Position numbers and translations under genes: made by a program. Positions 23,772 through 35,844 of a stretch of 64,000 nucleotides of DNA are shown here, piece after piece. Source of the stretch: Zychaea mexicana. Its lineage: Eukaryota; Mucoromycota; Mucoromycetes; Mucorales; Lichtheimiaceae. Within the stretch, counting starts at the first letter, position 1, and the number at the start of each line of letters is the position of its first letter. Location of the stretch: the NCBI RefSeq assembly GCF_025766255.1, contig NW_026516782.1, forward strand, positions 62,001-126,000, read 5' to 3'. The notes below the pieces were generated by a model that saw only the letters and a program-made list of their open reading frames with translations, was not told the origin of the DNA and searched no databases.

Positions 23772-25989
23772 ATGATGAAGCCGTCAAATGCTATGCCAAA
23801 TAATAGTGACCAAATGAATCACAGGGAACTGGAAGGTATGCTCATAACACCCCATGTATTTGGTTTCCCAACAAATAACAAAGGGAGTACTAAAAGGGTA
23901 CATTCACCGCTTGATATCGTGATATGGTTATAGAATGAGAGACAGCTGTTAAAGAAAGAAACCGTTGTTAGAAAATCGTACGCAGTCGGTGGAAGTATCA
24001 GAAGAAACCCATTCGCCCGACAATGAATTTAAGGCAACTATCAAGGATGATACCCTACATCATCAGACAAATGTAGATGATTCGACCATTCCTGATGGTG
24101 GTTATGGATGGATTGTTGTAATTGGCGGCTTTTTGGTTCAGTTTATATGCTTCGGCGTAATTACTTCATGGTTTGTATATCAGAAAGCATTCACCATTTA
24201 TAGTATTTACTACCACAGAAGAGCTAACATGTGTTTTTAATTTGCTTAATTGATGTCTCTTCGTTTACGTAGGGGTAAGTTAGTTTGGCAGCCAATAAAC
24301 AAATCGTGCATTCAGAATAGGACATTCTTGCTCACGAATATAACTATTTGTAGGCGTTATGCAAAATTATTATCAGCAGAACGTGTTTGATGATCAAACC
24401 TTGGACGTAACGCTGCAACTAAGTCTTGTCGGTACATTATGTGGGTTGCTGTCAAATTCTATGTCCTTGCCGGCTCAAATTTTGCGATCCATATATGGTA
24501 CCAAATTTGTGCTGAATATTGGTAGTACCTTGATGGTGATAGGATTAGTGGCAGCAGGATTTACAACAGAGGTTTGTTGATTATTCGATATATATTTAGC
24601 GCAAAAAAAAAGAAATAATTTCACAAACTCAGGCATCGATTTAGATCTGGCATTTGTATTTGACGCAAGCTGTATGTTTTGGTGCAGGTGTTGGATTTGT
24701 GTACTCGGTAAGTACATACATAGTAAAAATAGAATCCTACAAAGAAAAGCTACCAATTCTAACAACAAGCATAAATTAATCAAGACATCGCTGGCTATCG
24801 CCCCTCAATATTTTTATCGTAAGCGTGGCGTTGCACTCGGCTGTTTGTCGAGTGGAGCCTCCATTGGTGGTCTAGTCATACCATTCATGATGACTCCCAT
24901 TAATAACAGTCTAGGAGGTGCATGGTAAAAGGCGTTTTTTTTCTAGTTCATGAAGCTGTTCGACGACGTTTACAACGTTATCATTTTTCCCCGATAGGAC
25001 ATATCGTATTTTAGGTATCATCTGCTTCGTATTTACCTTCCTTGGCTGCTATTTAACGAAAGACCGTGTTCCTCTCCCCCGTTCCCGTAAATCCGTGAAT
25101 GTCATATGCAGTCTTGATATCTTTCGAAACAAAAATTACCTACTATGGTGTTTGGCCGCTACTTTTCAAATGGCAGGGTATTATATACCATCCTTTTATA
25201 TACCATGTAAATAAGCGATTACTAACGTAAAAGTACAGTAGATAGTGAAAGTAAAGAAAAAGAAGTAACACCAAACTGAATACTGACAATGAACCCTTCT
25301 ATCTTGTACTCGACTAGCATACGCCACATATCTTGGGCTTTCGACCGCTCAAGGCTCTGCCCTTATATCTATAAATTTTGCCTCAAATTTTTTCGGTCGC
25401 TTCTTCTCAGGGTAGAGTAAAAAAAACCGATGGTTCCTTTGGAAAGATATGGAAAGATGGGGCTCATAATTTTTAACTATCGATAATTAGAGCGCTTGGT
25501 GATCGACTAGGACCTATCAACTCAAACTTTCTTTTTGTGACAATCACTGGTCTGAGTAGTATGCTTCTCTGGAAGTTTGCATATAGCTACGGAATGCTTA
25601 TTGCTTTCATGATTGTCTTTGGCTTCGCTTGTGGATCTTATTTTTCTCTCGGTAATGATTTGTAACAGTATAACAAGCAAGACTATGCGTAGTCGAATAA
25701 CACGAGATGATAAATTTTTCTGACAAAGGCTTCTATTGCATGTATAGTATCCCCAATAGTGGCATTCCTCTTGAGTACAGAAAATTTTTCAATTGGTTTG
25801 GCGATCAATATATTTATCGCTGCGTTTGGCATTCTTGGTGCAACTCTTGCAAGCGCAATTGAAAGCCATGTCACACCTGAGCCATTTCTAACATTCAAGA
25901 TGTTCACAGGCGTTGCATATATACTTGCTAGCTTTACTCTACTATGCCTTAAACTCAATGTGAACCGTACGCTTTTGGCCAAAGTATAA
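23772..25989 (+). CDS. Monocarboxylate transporter-like MFS permease (apparently intact)
   Basis: Twelve-helix major facilitator of the fungal MCT/Mch type, probably plasma membrane; the substrate is unknown. ATG at 23772..23774 (MMKPSNAMPNNSDQMNHREL) is spliced to ENRTQSVEV at 23972. TM1 reads PDGGYGWIVVIGGFLVQFIC and TSW|GVMQNYYQQ, the MCT signature. Later exons give LQLSLVGTLCGLLSNSM (TM2), EIWHLYLTQAVCFGAGVGFV (TM3), TSLAIAPQYFYRKRGVALGC and SSGASIGGLVIPFMM (TM4-5), then YRILGIICFVFTF (TM6), a cytosolic loop, and NFASNFFGRFFSG plus ALGDRLGPINS (the conserved TM8-9 loop), CGSYFSLVSPIVAF and a C-terminal hydrophobic stretch. About ten exons. The TM1 junction needs a 2-nt exon at 24273..24274 flanked by AG and GTAAGT. 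The last acceptor is the second AG (25750 region), giving SLVSPIVA. Stop 25987..25989. Confidence 0.82.
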
Positions 25990-27259
25990 TGTACTCATTA
26001 AATAAATGTACATATATTTTTGTAAGCCGCTTTCGTCATTTTCGACAGTAATTAGAGCGAAAGTACATATATTTATAGAAGATGAAACTGCTGGAGAGCC
26101 TGCTTGCTGTTTGAATACATATCGTTCCAAGTACCTCAACAGCAACAAAAAACGTTCTGAAAAGTCAAAGTGTTTGGTGTCCAATGTGTCAAAATAACAA
26201 TAACTTTGATCTCTGTCTCTGTCACTGAAGCCGGTTAATTTATAGATCAAACTCCTCGGACAACCGAAATACCGACGTGCTTTGACGAAAAATACTCTCT
26301 CATGCCATTGTTTGAAATATTGGCTTATTTACTGGTATGTGTTGTTTTTGTTGACTTGTTTTTGTTGCTCTGTCACAGTATACCACAATAGTACTTGATA
26401 GTAACATAACCCTGCTGTTATAGGACACTTGTCATGAACAAAACGAAATAATCTCGCAACTCCGGAAGGAACATACCGGCTCTATACAAGTACGAAAGAG
26501 CATTGAAAAGAACTCTTTTAAGCTTTCCTTTGAATTGGCTATTGAGTGTGACCTCAGAAAAGGAGATTTTGAAAAATACCACCCTATACACTTTCACATA
26601 ATGTACCATAATACTGTATACCAGTCTCTGATCATAAGCAACTTACGAAGGGGTGTCCCAGAGGGTTGAACTTAACGAGGTTACAAAATGTCAACATGTC
26701 ATTGAATATAAAGGCTTTATTTTTCTTGGAAGGCCCCTCAAGAGACTTGTATATATCTGAGGCTGATCTAAAGGGGTGACTAATGCTATCATACCGTCGC
26801 GATAGATAGCGTTGCAATGGTGCCAACAATATATAATTGAGAAACATTACACAAACTGCACACATCCCGGCCTCCGACATGTCCAAATATAAATGATAAT
26901 ATAAAGATAAATGTGGAATAAGTTTGTATTATGCTGCAGATATATGATATGTAAAAGTAATAATGTTGCTTGTTGGTTCTACAGAGGAACCAAGAACATG
27001 GAAAGAATATGCAAGAAGAAAACAATATGAGTGAGTGCGAGGATTGCTGATTACATGGTAACAAGAATGGTGATTGGAAGTGCGTGAGTGAACTTGTGAG
27101 GGTAGGTGGGGGGGGGAATGATCTATACAACAACAGATTGAGTATGAGATGATAGACTTGTTGAATGGAAGTGAAAATATTAAGTGCAAAAAAGAGAAAC
27201 AAGTAATTAGTATGTGACGTGAGACTGTGGTGCGCTGTTTTTGAGTGAGTCGTGGGGTA
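25990..27259. other. 1.27-kb intergenic stretch, no gene recognised
   Basis: Convergent 3' regions of the transporter (plus) and TBC gene (minus). A/T-rich; several frames of up to 137 codons on the minus strand near 26.8-27.2 kb are low-complexity hydrophobic sequence that I do not believe is coding. Confidence 0.5.
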
Positions 27260-30105
27260 TTATTTATGCTTGTTGGATGCTTTACGCTTCCACGGAGTCG
27301 TGCCAAACGGCCGCCGGGGTAGCGTTCTTGATTTGGCATTGCTAGGAACACGACCTGATCGCCGTCTGTCACGACACATTTCTCGCCGGCGTTCTAGATC
27401 GTCATGAGTGATATCGGTAAGAGATCCGTGCCGCCGAAACGTATGCTAAACAGATTTGAAGTGTGATTCTGCTTGTCAATATGATTCAAGTCCACTTGTT
27501 TAAAGTTCTCTTACGTTAGCTTACATCTAGTAACATCTGGCAGTCAATGATTTTTTTCGGCATGTTCTAACACGTGGTGTTCAATAGTGTCAATCGAGAG
27601 GAAAGGTTACACACATCTATGCACGTTTAATATCAAAATATTTACCTGTATCACTTGGAATATTTCCAAAGAATCGTCCAAAGACATGATCGCATTTTCG
27701 CTCAACTTGAATAATGTCAATGCGACACGGAACAGAACACTGGCACCCTCACTAACAAAAGTAATTAAACTCATTTAGTGTATGCTGCATTAACTAGAAA
27801 AACAGGGCAAAAAGAGTCTAATATGCCAATGATAGGGGTGAGGCTGGCATGGGCAAGAGACACTTACTAAAAGAAGCAATCCCACACTCGCAATACAGTC
27901 TACAGCATCAATGATTAGCAACAAAACCAGAGAGAATAAGCGCTCCATCAGATTTAATAACAAATTAAAAAATACCGGCACCACCGCCCCTATTTTCATT
28001 CTCTTTTGTTACCTCGATGGGAAGAATATTAATGAAGAGTGTCAGGAACCAATGGTTGGTGACGAGTGTAATGGTAGGCATAGACGTGCCATCTGCGGCA
28101 TAGTCCCAAAATGAAGATTTCTTTTCCGCTAGCTTGTTCCACAAGTGCGGCATGCGTTCCCAGATCAACATCATCAACACTGTTTGATCGATGTTGGATC
28201 CCTCCATCGTAACGTCATAGACACCAGCTGGCAGCAGGTTCTGTACAATAGCCACCAGGGTCCAAAATGCCTCCTCTTCGTTCATGAATAATAGAAGCAT
28301 GCCCACGATATAGTTGAGTGATTGACAATATCCGATCGAGGGTGAATAGACTGAGAATGCAGATAAAACGCGTTGTAATGCAGATATGATTGCAGGTTGT
28401 TCTTGCTGTTGTTCCTGCTGTTGCTGTTGTGCGTCAGTAGACGATGATGGTGTCCTGGATCGAAATTGGATATTGTCAGGAAACGTACGATGAAGGTCGC
28501 GTGCAATGATATCCGCAAACTCGTTGCTATCGCCCATCTCTTCGGCCTTGCCAAGGAATTTGGCATATACACCGGGGTTGGAGTCCATCTTAGCCTCCGC
28601 TCCGCTGTAGTGTAGCCATACCTGGTTAATAGCATGAGTTTTCCGTCCATTTCATTGGAGAGGCAAAGGGAAACAGAGAAAGGAACAAGAGCAGTGCTCT
28701 GGATGTGAGGTCAAACAGACATAGAGCCCACTTACTTTTCCTCGAAGATGAGCAGGAACACCTTTACGGATATACCGTTTGACTGATTTGATTGATGTTG
28801 TCGTTGTTTTAATTTAGTTGTCTACTCTTTTATTGTTCGTTTCCTGTGTAGATCACCAATCTCTTTTTTTCTACCTTTTGAACTTCGTTCTGGTAACTTT
28901 GGCTCGTATTCTTCGAGCAACTGCTGCCATTTGCCGAGTCGTCGATCTAAGGTTGGTTGGTATGTCTCGTCGAATTCATGATGGTCGTCCAGAGTAATCC
29001 ACTGGGAAGCCTTTTTAAATCCATAGCGATCGCTGTAACGTACAACAAAAGTAAGAATTACGCACTTGCCCCATAAAAAAATAAATTTTAAAAAAGAAAA
29101 GCTGACGCTACGTGACACGAGAACATACGTTTCGGGATTGTCGCCAAAAGATACAGGAGGAGGAGGATATACAAGGTTTGAGTTTTGTGCAAGATTTGGA
29201 TCGTGTCGATGCTGATGAAAACGTTTACTGAACTGAAATAACGAATGGTTGGATGAACTGCTGTTGCTTTTTTTCAGCTTGAAAAAATGCTGCTTTTTGG
29301 CTGCTGAAGAGTCGTTCGCTGTGGTTGATGTTGGGGATAAGGGCGAGGAGACCACGGCGTTGGGATCGTCTGTGGCGTGGAATCCATTGTAAGCAATGGG
29401 TGATGCGTCTGGTGAAAGAGGTGGGGGTGACCAATATTCTCGATCCGTGATGACTTTGGGTTGTGTTTTGGGCTCTTTACGATGGTTGTGATGATGTTGT
29501 GCTTGTGCTTGGACAACCTCTTTCTTTGTTGGCAGAACAAAACTCGGTCGGACCGCGCGACGGATCATGACACCTTCTAGAATAGCACCTTCATCCTCTC
29601 GTCCACTATGTGTAGTGCTATCACTGCTGATTGTATTGCCACTGCTCACACTACTCTCGCGTTTTCTCTGCTGCTGCTGCTGCTGCTCTTCTTCTTGTGG
29701 GTGGGTATGATGATTATGGTGATCCTCGTCCTCGTCTTCCGAATCCGACGACGTTGCATCCGATGATGCGATCGATTCTGTTGGTTGAGGCAAGGTCGCA
29801 GCTCGTATTGGTGAATGGCGACTCATACAAATTTGCGAAGGCGCTCTCGGTACTAAATCGTGCCGGTGATGATCTCTGCTTTTTCGTTGCTGTACAAACG
29901 ACTCAGACCGTTGTCGTCGGATATTGTTGGCATCATATGCAGCTGCTGCATACACCGAAACTGCACTTGTACTTTTTAACGAGCGGCTTTGAGGTAGTAA
30001 ACTCGGTGTGGATTTCGGGTAGTTGCCCGATGTCATTACTTTACGTAAAGGTGTACTGCTGCTGGGTTTCACTTGCAGTGTATCAGGAACCTGAAGCGAT
30101 CCCAT
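27260..30105 (-). CDS. TBC-domain Rab GTPase-activating protein, GRTP1/TBC1D6-like
   Basis: Accelerates GTP hydrolysis on a Rab protein in vesicle traffic; the target Rab is not known. ATG at 30103..30105. The first about 330 residues are disordered: Ser-rich, an acidic run (SDSEDEDEDHH), a Gln run and His repeats. The catalytic part starts DRYGFKKASQW and EFDETYQPTLDRRLGKWQQL, then VKRYIRKGVPAHLRGKVWLH and YSGAEAKMDSNPGVY. The arginine finger IARDLHRTFPDN (IxxDxxR) and glutamine finger SIGYCQSLNYIVG are both intact, followed by NEEEAFWTLVAIVQNLLP, NHWFLTLFINILPIE, TVLRVWDCFFYEG and VLFRVALTLFKL. A Gln-rich insertion splits the TBC domain between the two fingers. At least eight exons; the final exons, acceptors near 27438, 27570 and 27890, were recovered by phase. 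The tail is Arg/Lys-rich. Stop TTA 27260..27262. Confidence 0.9.
29668..29687. repeat. CTG/CAG triplet run encoding poly-Gln
   Basis: A run of CTG on the plus strand, read as CAG codons (Gln) in the disordered N-terminal part of the TBC protein. Pure triplets, so length is likely to vary between isolates. Confidence 0.85.
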
Positions 30106-32541
30106 GATGAACCTCTCTTTTCTTTTCGGTCTGTTTGTGAAGTGTGGTGCGGTGTGAAGGGGGCAAAGGAAGAACGGGGATGGAAAGGAATGGCGGATGA
30201 GAAAGGGGAGGGATCAAACAAATTATGATTCGTTCCCTTTTTGAAAAAGGACGAAACGAACAAAGAGGAAGAAGAAGAAGAAGAAAAGAGGGAAAACAGA
30301 GAGCGCTTATAGTAGTCGTACTGGCTTGCAGGTTTGGCTGCTCTGGGGATATATAACACAATCCACCTGTTATGTGAGCTTTTGCGCGTGTGCTTGTTGC
30401 TTGTTTTGGCATTGAATGAAAATCAGTTTCAGGTCCGACGTCCGTCCCTTTTATGTATTCTCTCTACTCGTAAGTATTAGATGCTCTTCCTCTTCTCCTA
30501 TAACCTAGCAGTGGTAGATCACTAGGTTTTAATGTCCTTTTCGTTTCAAACAACCGGTCATCTTCTTTATTGAAACCGATACTGGTGTACGCCATGTGGC
30601 CTTATGGCGGAGAGGATTTTTCTTTTTGTGAACTAGTAGGCTGTGTGACACATTTGTCAGCACTTAACAATCATTTGGTCTGTTCATCGTTCTACATCAT
30701 CATTGTCAAATATCGCTGATTTATTGGGAAGCGAAGGTATACCAAATCCAGAACACATCACGATATCATAGAGGTAGCAAAGAATTACATAGTAATCTAT
30801 AGTGTTCTGCAACCGCCAAGGGATGAATAAGAAGGAGATCTCTTCTTCACCTAGAGAAGCAAATAGTGAAAACTATTTTTATACAGCAGCAAAAAGTAAG
30901 TTACTTTTCTTCATTCGCATACTAGCTATTAGACTGCATATGCTGCTAGATTGCGGCTGCTTTTGCTCTGGTGATATGCAAGTGTATCGGTATGTATATG
31001 TGCGATTCTAGAAATGAGCAGAATCACCAAACATTTTTAAAATAATGATATCATATCAAGCAAACGAGCACAAGGTAGTTATTACTTAATCAAACTATCC
31101 ATGGCCTCTTGAAATCAACATTTTGAATATCAGTGTTTGTCTTTTCCGTAATGATACATTAAAAGTGAAAGAGAAATTGATTGATTTTTATTGCTCTATA
31201 TACAGCTGGCATGTACCTGTCTTCATCCGGCCTCGACATTAAAAGAAAAATAGCTAATTACAAGGACAGTTACTTGTAATTTATACTGTGAATAGGTCGC
31301 TCTTACTCCAAAGCGGTTGTAGACAGTAGCACCTCGTTAACGATTCAGTGTCCTTTTGACACCGCTTGTGTCTTATTAACTTCCAGAATCAGCTGGTACC
31401 GATCGAAGAGAGTACATTATACATCAACGATTTATTACTAACATGGGATAATAGCGGAATCTAATACAGTAGCTAGGCTTGTACCGATTCCACATAATAG
31501 CAACCGTGTGTAGTAAGCGTTGAGATGGAAACGCTGCTTACTATCTTCGCTATCCATGGCCTATGATAGATGTGCATCCAAGTTCAACGTTCTCTGTTAG
31601 TTATGGGACTGGTTAATCCAGGCATTGAGATATCATCATCTTTAAGCGAGTGTTGTCTTCTTTTATGTTATGCTATGTATCTGTAGTTTCTTAGCACAGC
31701 TCCATTCTACTGCTGTCATCTGATGAGTGGATGCAGTAAAGTAAGAATATCAAAGGTAGAGAAAAAGAAAAAAGTGCGTTCTGTAGGTGAGTTCAGTTTT
31801 TTCTTAGAAAACAAAGTGACAAAGATAAATGGAATATGCTATTGAAGCTTCTAAAAAGTTAGTATGTTTTGATTGTGTGCATTGCAATATGTATCTTGAT
31901 GTTTACAGTACAGTATGATTATTAGTGAGGGCAAGAAAACAAGTTGTATGTATACACTCTCCGTACTTGGACAGTCCATTATTACGTTGAAAGCACACCA
32001 CTTCCAGTATGGGATCCACTTACTGAAAGTCAACTGTCCTATACTGTGCCCATCAACTGCTCAATGTAAAAGCAGTGCAATGGCTTGTCATCTTGGTATA
32101 CTATTACAGCTTAGGTTGTGCTATTTACATGTTATACAGTAGAAATCAGAGCACCCGGCGGCGGCATGAAAACGGAGGAAGCGTAACGTGTACAAGCAAC
32201 AAGCAGGTTATGCGTAAGAAAAAGACGGATGGACCTGTGTTGTTTGTTTAGGAATTGTATGACGCAAAATCCAAACAAAGTTGTGCAAAGCAGCGTCCAA
32301 AAATGAGCATTTGACATTTTATTCTTGCATGTCGCATTAGCGTGCGAAAAATCAACCTGTGGGACCATGTGCCGTCAGGCATATTGCAATTCGCTCCGCC
32401 GTCCGCCGAACCATTTGATTGGGCGAATTACGGTTGCAGTCGAAAAAAATACATAGAAACCGCACAGGTTCAACCAGACGGTTTCGCTTCTCTCCTACTA
32501 AAAATCGTCGTTCGTTGTTTGATTACAAAGCTTTGAGAACC
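30106..32541. other. 2.4-kb divergent intergenic region, no gene recognised
   Basis: Holds the promoters of the TBC gene (minus) and the Met30-like gene (plus). The stretch 30180..30300 has purine-rich plus strand (CT-rich leader for the TBC gene). From 30.4 to 32.3 kb the sequence is A/T-rich with only short frames; nothing recognised on either strand. Confidence 0.5.
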
Positions 32542-34557
32542 ATGAGCGACAAAGACGAGCCACTACGTGAGCAAAAATTAGCACAACCTGCACCAGACAT
32601 ACACCATAGCTTTTTGACTCGCCATGTACCTGCACAATACTCCAATACAAGGAAACTATGCTATCGCCATCGTCCCGATTTAACCCGGAAACGAATGCCT
32701 GATTCCTTCAACTTTGAAGACGTACAACGAGTAAGCGCCCTTACCAATGAAATCTTTTTGCAGCTGTAGCATCGCTATAATTATGCTCTTCGGTTACTGA
32801 CAGTTGTCTTTCATTTTCATGTACTACATTAGCAAATGGAAACGCTTCCAACTTCAGACAGAGCGGCCATTTCACGCATTTGGAGTTTGTTTTCAGCAGC
32901 ACCAGCCGATCAACGCACACTTATTTTGAAGGGTCTGCTTTCGACTTGCTGCATGCCACAACTATCATTTTTGTATGACGAGATTAGACCGCTGCTACGA
33001 ATTGATTTTAGTTACATTCTGCCTCGTGAAGTGTCGCTACGGATCTTTTCATTCTTGGATGCCAAGTCACTATGCCATGCTGCTCAAGTATCGCAATCCT
33101 GGCGTTCGCTTGCAGACGACGACGCATTGTGGCATAGAATGTGCGAACAGCATATCGATAAGAAATGTACAAAATGTGGCTGGGGCTTGCCCCTGCTAGA
33201 CAATAAACGTGCAAATGTACCACGAAAACGGTTGCCAGATCAATCTGTAGTAACAACCCATCGTGTTGGCAGTACTGACGACACTTCGCCACTGCGTACA
33301 GCCTGCGGACCAGCAGCTCTTGATCAAGACGAAGCACATCCAACGAAACGAGCCAAGATTGATCATAGTGGCACGACAGTCGAATCCTTTGAAGGTGGAG
33401 TGTATCCGTCACACAACACCGAAATAGTTCCTGTGGTGACTCGACGACCTTGGAAAGAAGTCTACAGCGAGCGACTGGTGGTGGAACGCAATTGGCGACG
33501 CAACAAATACAATGTGCGCGTGCTCAAGGGGCACACGGATGGCGTAATGTGCGTCCAATTTTGCGACGCCAATAATATCGTCATGACCGGGTCTTACGAC
33601 AAATCGGTCAAAGTGTGGAGTCTTGACACAGGCGAAACGATCCGCACATTGGAAGGCCATACACGCTGTGTGCGTGCACTTCAATTTGACAATGCAAAAG
33701 TAGTGACCGCTTCCATGGATCACACCCTCAAGATATGGGATTGGCACGCCGGACGGTGCATTCGCACGCTTGAAGGCCACACTGGCGGTGTCTTGAGCCT
33801 GCACTTTGATTCCAAATTGCTTGCCAGCGGTTCTACGGATATGACGATCCGGGTATGGGACTTTCAACGAGGCGAATGCTGTACGCTCACCGGACACAAT
33901 GAATGGGTCAACTCTGTTCGCATCTGTTCGCAAGACAACCTGCTTGTATCCGGTAGCGACGATTCTACTATCCGCTTGTGGGATTTGCAAACGCGGTCGT
34001 GCATCAAGGTGTTCCAGGGCCATGTGGGCCAAGTTCAAGTTGCACTGCCAAGTCCAAGGGGATTTAAGCATCGATTCAATGGAGATCATACCGATAGCAG
34101 CAATCCTGTTGTCAATACCGCATCGCCAATGAACCTCAACAACTTCCAGCCAGCATGTGCTACGGAGGATAGAGCAAGCACAGCCAACCGACGCCAGGTG
34201 CAAGCACCTGATGATTGTAACTCGTCACCACCGTTGAACGCCTTGTCCGACACACCTATCATTGTGTCTGGCAGCTTGGACAACACACTCAAGTTCTGGA
34301 CGTTTGAAGGCGTATGTTTGCGTACACTATTTGGCCACGTCGAAGGCGTATGGAGTCTTGCCTTTGATAGCTTGCGCATTGTCTCTGGCTCGCACGACCG
34401 AACGGTGCGGGTGTGGGACCTTGAGAATGGCCACTGTATGCATGCGCTGGAGGGACACAGCGGACCAGTGACTGCAGTGGCAATGAGCGATACCAAGATC
34501 GTCTCCGCAAGCGAAGACTGTGAAGTGCGCATCTGGGATTATAGTGCCAACCAGTAA
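32542..34557 (+). CDS. F-box/WD40 protein, Met30/SCON-2 (Pof1) type SCF substrate receptor
   Basis: Substrate-recognition subunit of an SCF ubiquitin ligase. The family controls sulfur assimilation by acting on bZIP activators such as Met4/CYS-3. Two exons, 32542..32730 and 32833..34557, 637 aa. The family-specific N-terminal block is METLPTSDRAAISRIWSLFS and APADQRTLILKGLLSTCC. The F-box is in DFSYILPREVSLRIFSFLDA and SLCHAAQVSQSWRSLADDDA, followed by WHRMCEQHI and the Cys-containing KCTKCGWGLPLL, all typical of Met30. After a basic linker comes the WKEVYSERLVVERNW motif and seven WD40 repeats, each opening with GHT/GHN/GHV/GHS and closing in a W-[DST] pair (VKVWSLDTGE, LKIWDWHAGR, IRVWDFQ, IRLWDLQT, LKFWTFEG, VRVWDLENG, VRIWDYS). 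A disordered insertion of about 75 residues sits in repeat 5. CAND1, which exchanges SCF receptors, is encoded 2.8 kb downstream. Confidence 0.95.
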
Positions 34558-35242
34558 TGGCCTTGTCGTTGCACACGTCTGAAGTGTCTTTTGCTTTATA
34601 CCTTTTCTCCACTTTCACCGAACCCTCTGATCCATTCTCATTACTTCTGTCTTCTTCACAGACGATGCACCTAGCCCATTTCATCATATACAGCAACATA
34701 ATCCAACTGTTTCTCCCTCCACCTCCTCATTGTTGTAAATACTCCCCCTCCTGTTGTTAACGTATACTGACCATCACCATGCCTACGAACCCCCTCATTC
34801 TTTGTCTCTACCCTATTATGCATACTATATACTTTCTGTTTCTTTTTACAAATGCACGCAATACGCACTACTGTCATGCGACCATGGTGCTTACTCCTTT
34901 GTTTTTCCGCAGTTCGAAACATCTTTCTTTTTCAGCTGAAGATATACATACAGCAACAACAATAATAAACCTTGTTACTCTCAGAACAAAGATCAAGTTA
35001 ATGACGCTATGGGGCACTAAGGTTGCATCATCTGAGAAACCTTAAATGCTCGAATAAGGTTAATATTCTTTGTGCATGCAATGGGCTCTGAAATGAAAGA
35101 GACGAGTTACACAGACAACACGCATCAGGGGTATACTAGCATTCTTTTATTTGATATCTAAAACACTTTGTAAGGAATAACATACAGAGAATAAGGTACA
35201 AAGTTATATATACAAAGAGAACAATTAGGGCGTTGTTACGTA
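34558..35242. other. 685-base convergent 3' region
   Basis: Between the ends of the Met30-like gene and the DUF202 gene. Contains pyrimidine-rich stretches (34700-34760) and several AATAA-type sequences that could serve as polyadenylation signals; no gene seen. Confidence 0.5.
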
Positions 35243-35844
35243 TTAGCTCTCCGTAATTGCAACAACCATCACGAAGCAAACAAACAACATGATCATTAAC
35301 GCCATGGAATATCCTGCCCAACCGTGGCCGACATCCAACAGCTGGTTGACGATCCGATACTGGTTCTTAAAATAAGTCACCAACGATACCAGGATACTGG
35401 CCAGCCCAAGCCCAATGAACACGAACGCCACAATCCGCGTCTTGTATGGTACATCTTCGTGTGACCATGGAAGCCCCTTTGAAGGTGCAAGTAGCTGCCG
35501 AACATCCAACAGTGTCATAAACCCTGCCGAGTAAAAACAAAGCCATGAGTTTCTTTTTTCTCTGATGGAGATGGTATAGTGGCAGTCAAAAGTATACATG
35601 TTTTATCAAAAATCGCACAGTGAAAGATATATATACCAATGAGAACAAGCGTCATTCCAGTCCGCAACCATGACAGGAAGGTTCGTTCAGAGGCAAAGTG
35701 ATCGCGAGGGTGGGGACCATCAATTTTGGTGTGAATCACCCAGTCGGTGTATTTAAACTTTTTGGAGCAATGTTGATCGTTGCATAAAATAAAGCGTCCG
35801 CTGTTGTGTTGGCCGGTTTCAATACAAGTTGCTGCAGAGCTCAT
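35243..35844 (-). CDS. DUF202 family three-helix membrane protein
   Basis: Small integral membrane protein of the DUF202/YidH family; the function is not established. Two exons: ATG 35842..35844 to a GTATAT donor near 35634, then the acceptor before GGTTTATGACACTG near 35526 to stop TTA 35243..35245. About 165 aa. The N-terminus is hydrophilic with Cys and His residues (ILCNDQHCSKKF). The family signature is DHFASERTFLSWLRTGMTLV at the start of TM1, with TM2 TRIVAFVFIGLGLASILVSL and TM3 YSMALMIMLFVCFVMVVAI. The DUF202 fold also forms the membrane part of Vtc1-like subunits in vacuolar polyphosphate polymerase, but this protein lacks features that would identify it as Vtc1. Confidence 0.87.

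Noticed and set aside
23965..23974. TTG as the start of the transporter
   Set aside because: An ATG exon at 23772 splices in phase to GAA AAT CGT at 23972, giving a normal start.
26789..27372. Minus-strand frames of 137-147 codons
   Set aside because: The upper part overlaps the last exon of the TBC gene in another frame; the rest is low-complexity Ser/Phe/Ile sequence.
33409..34203. 264-codon minus-strand frame
   Set aside because: Lies fully antisense to the WD40 part of the Met30-like gene; its sequence has no family motif and reflects the codon pattern of the real gene.
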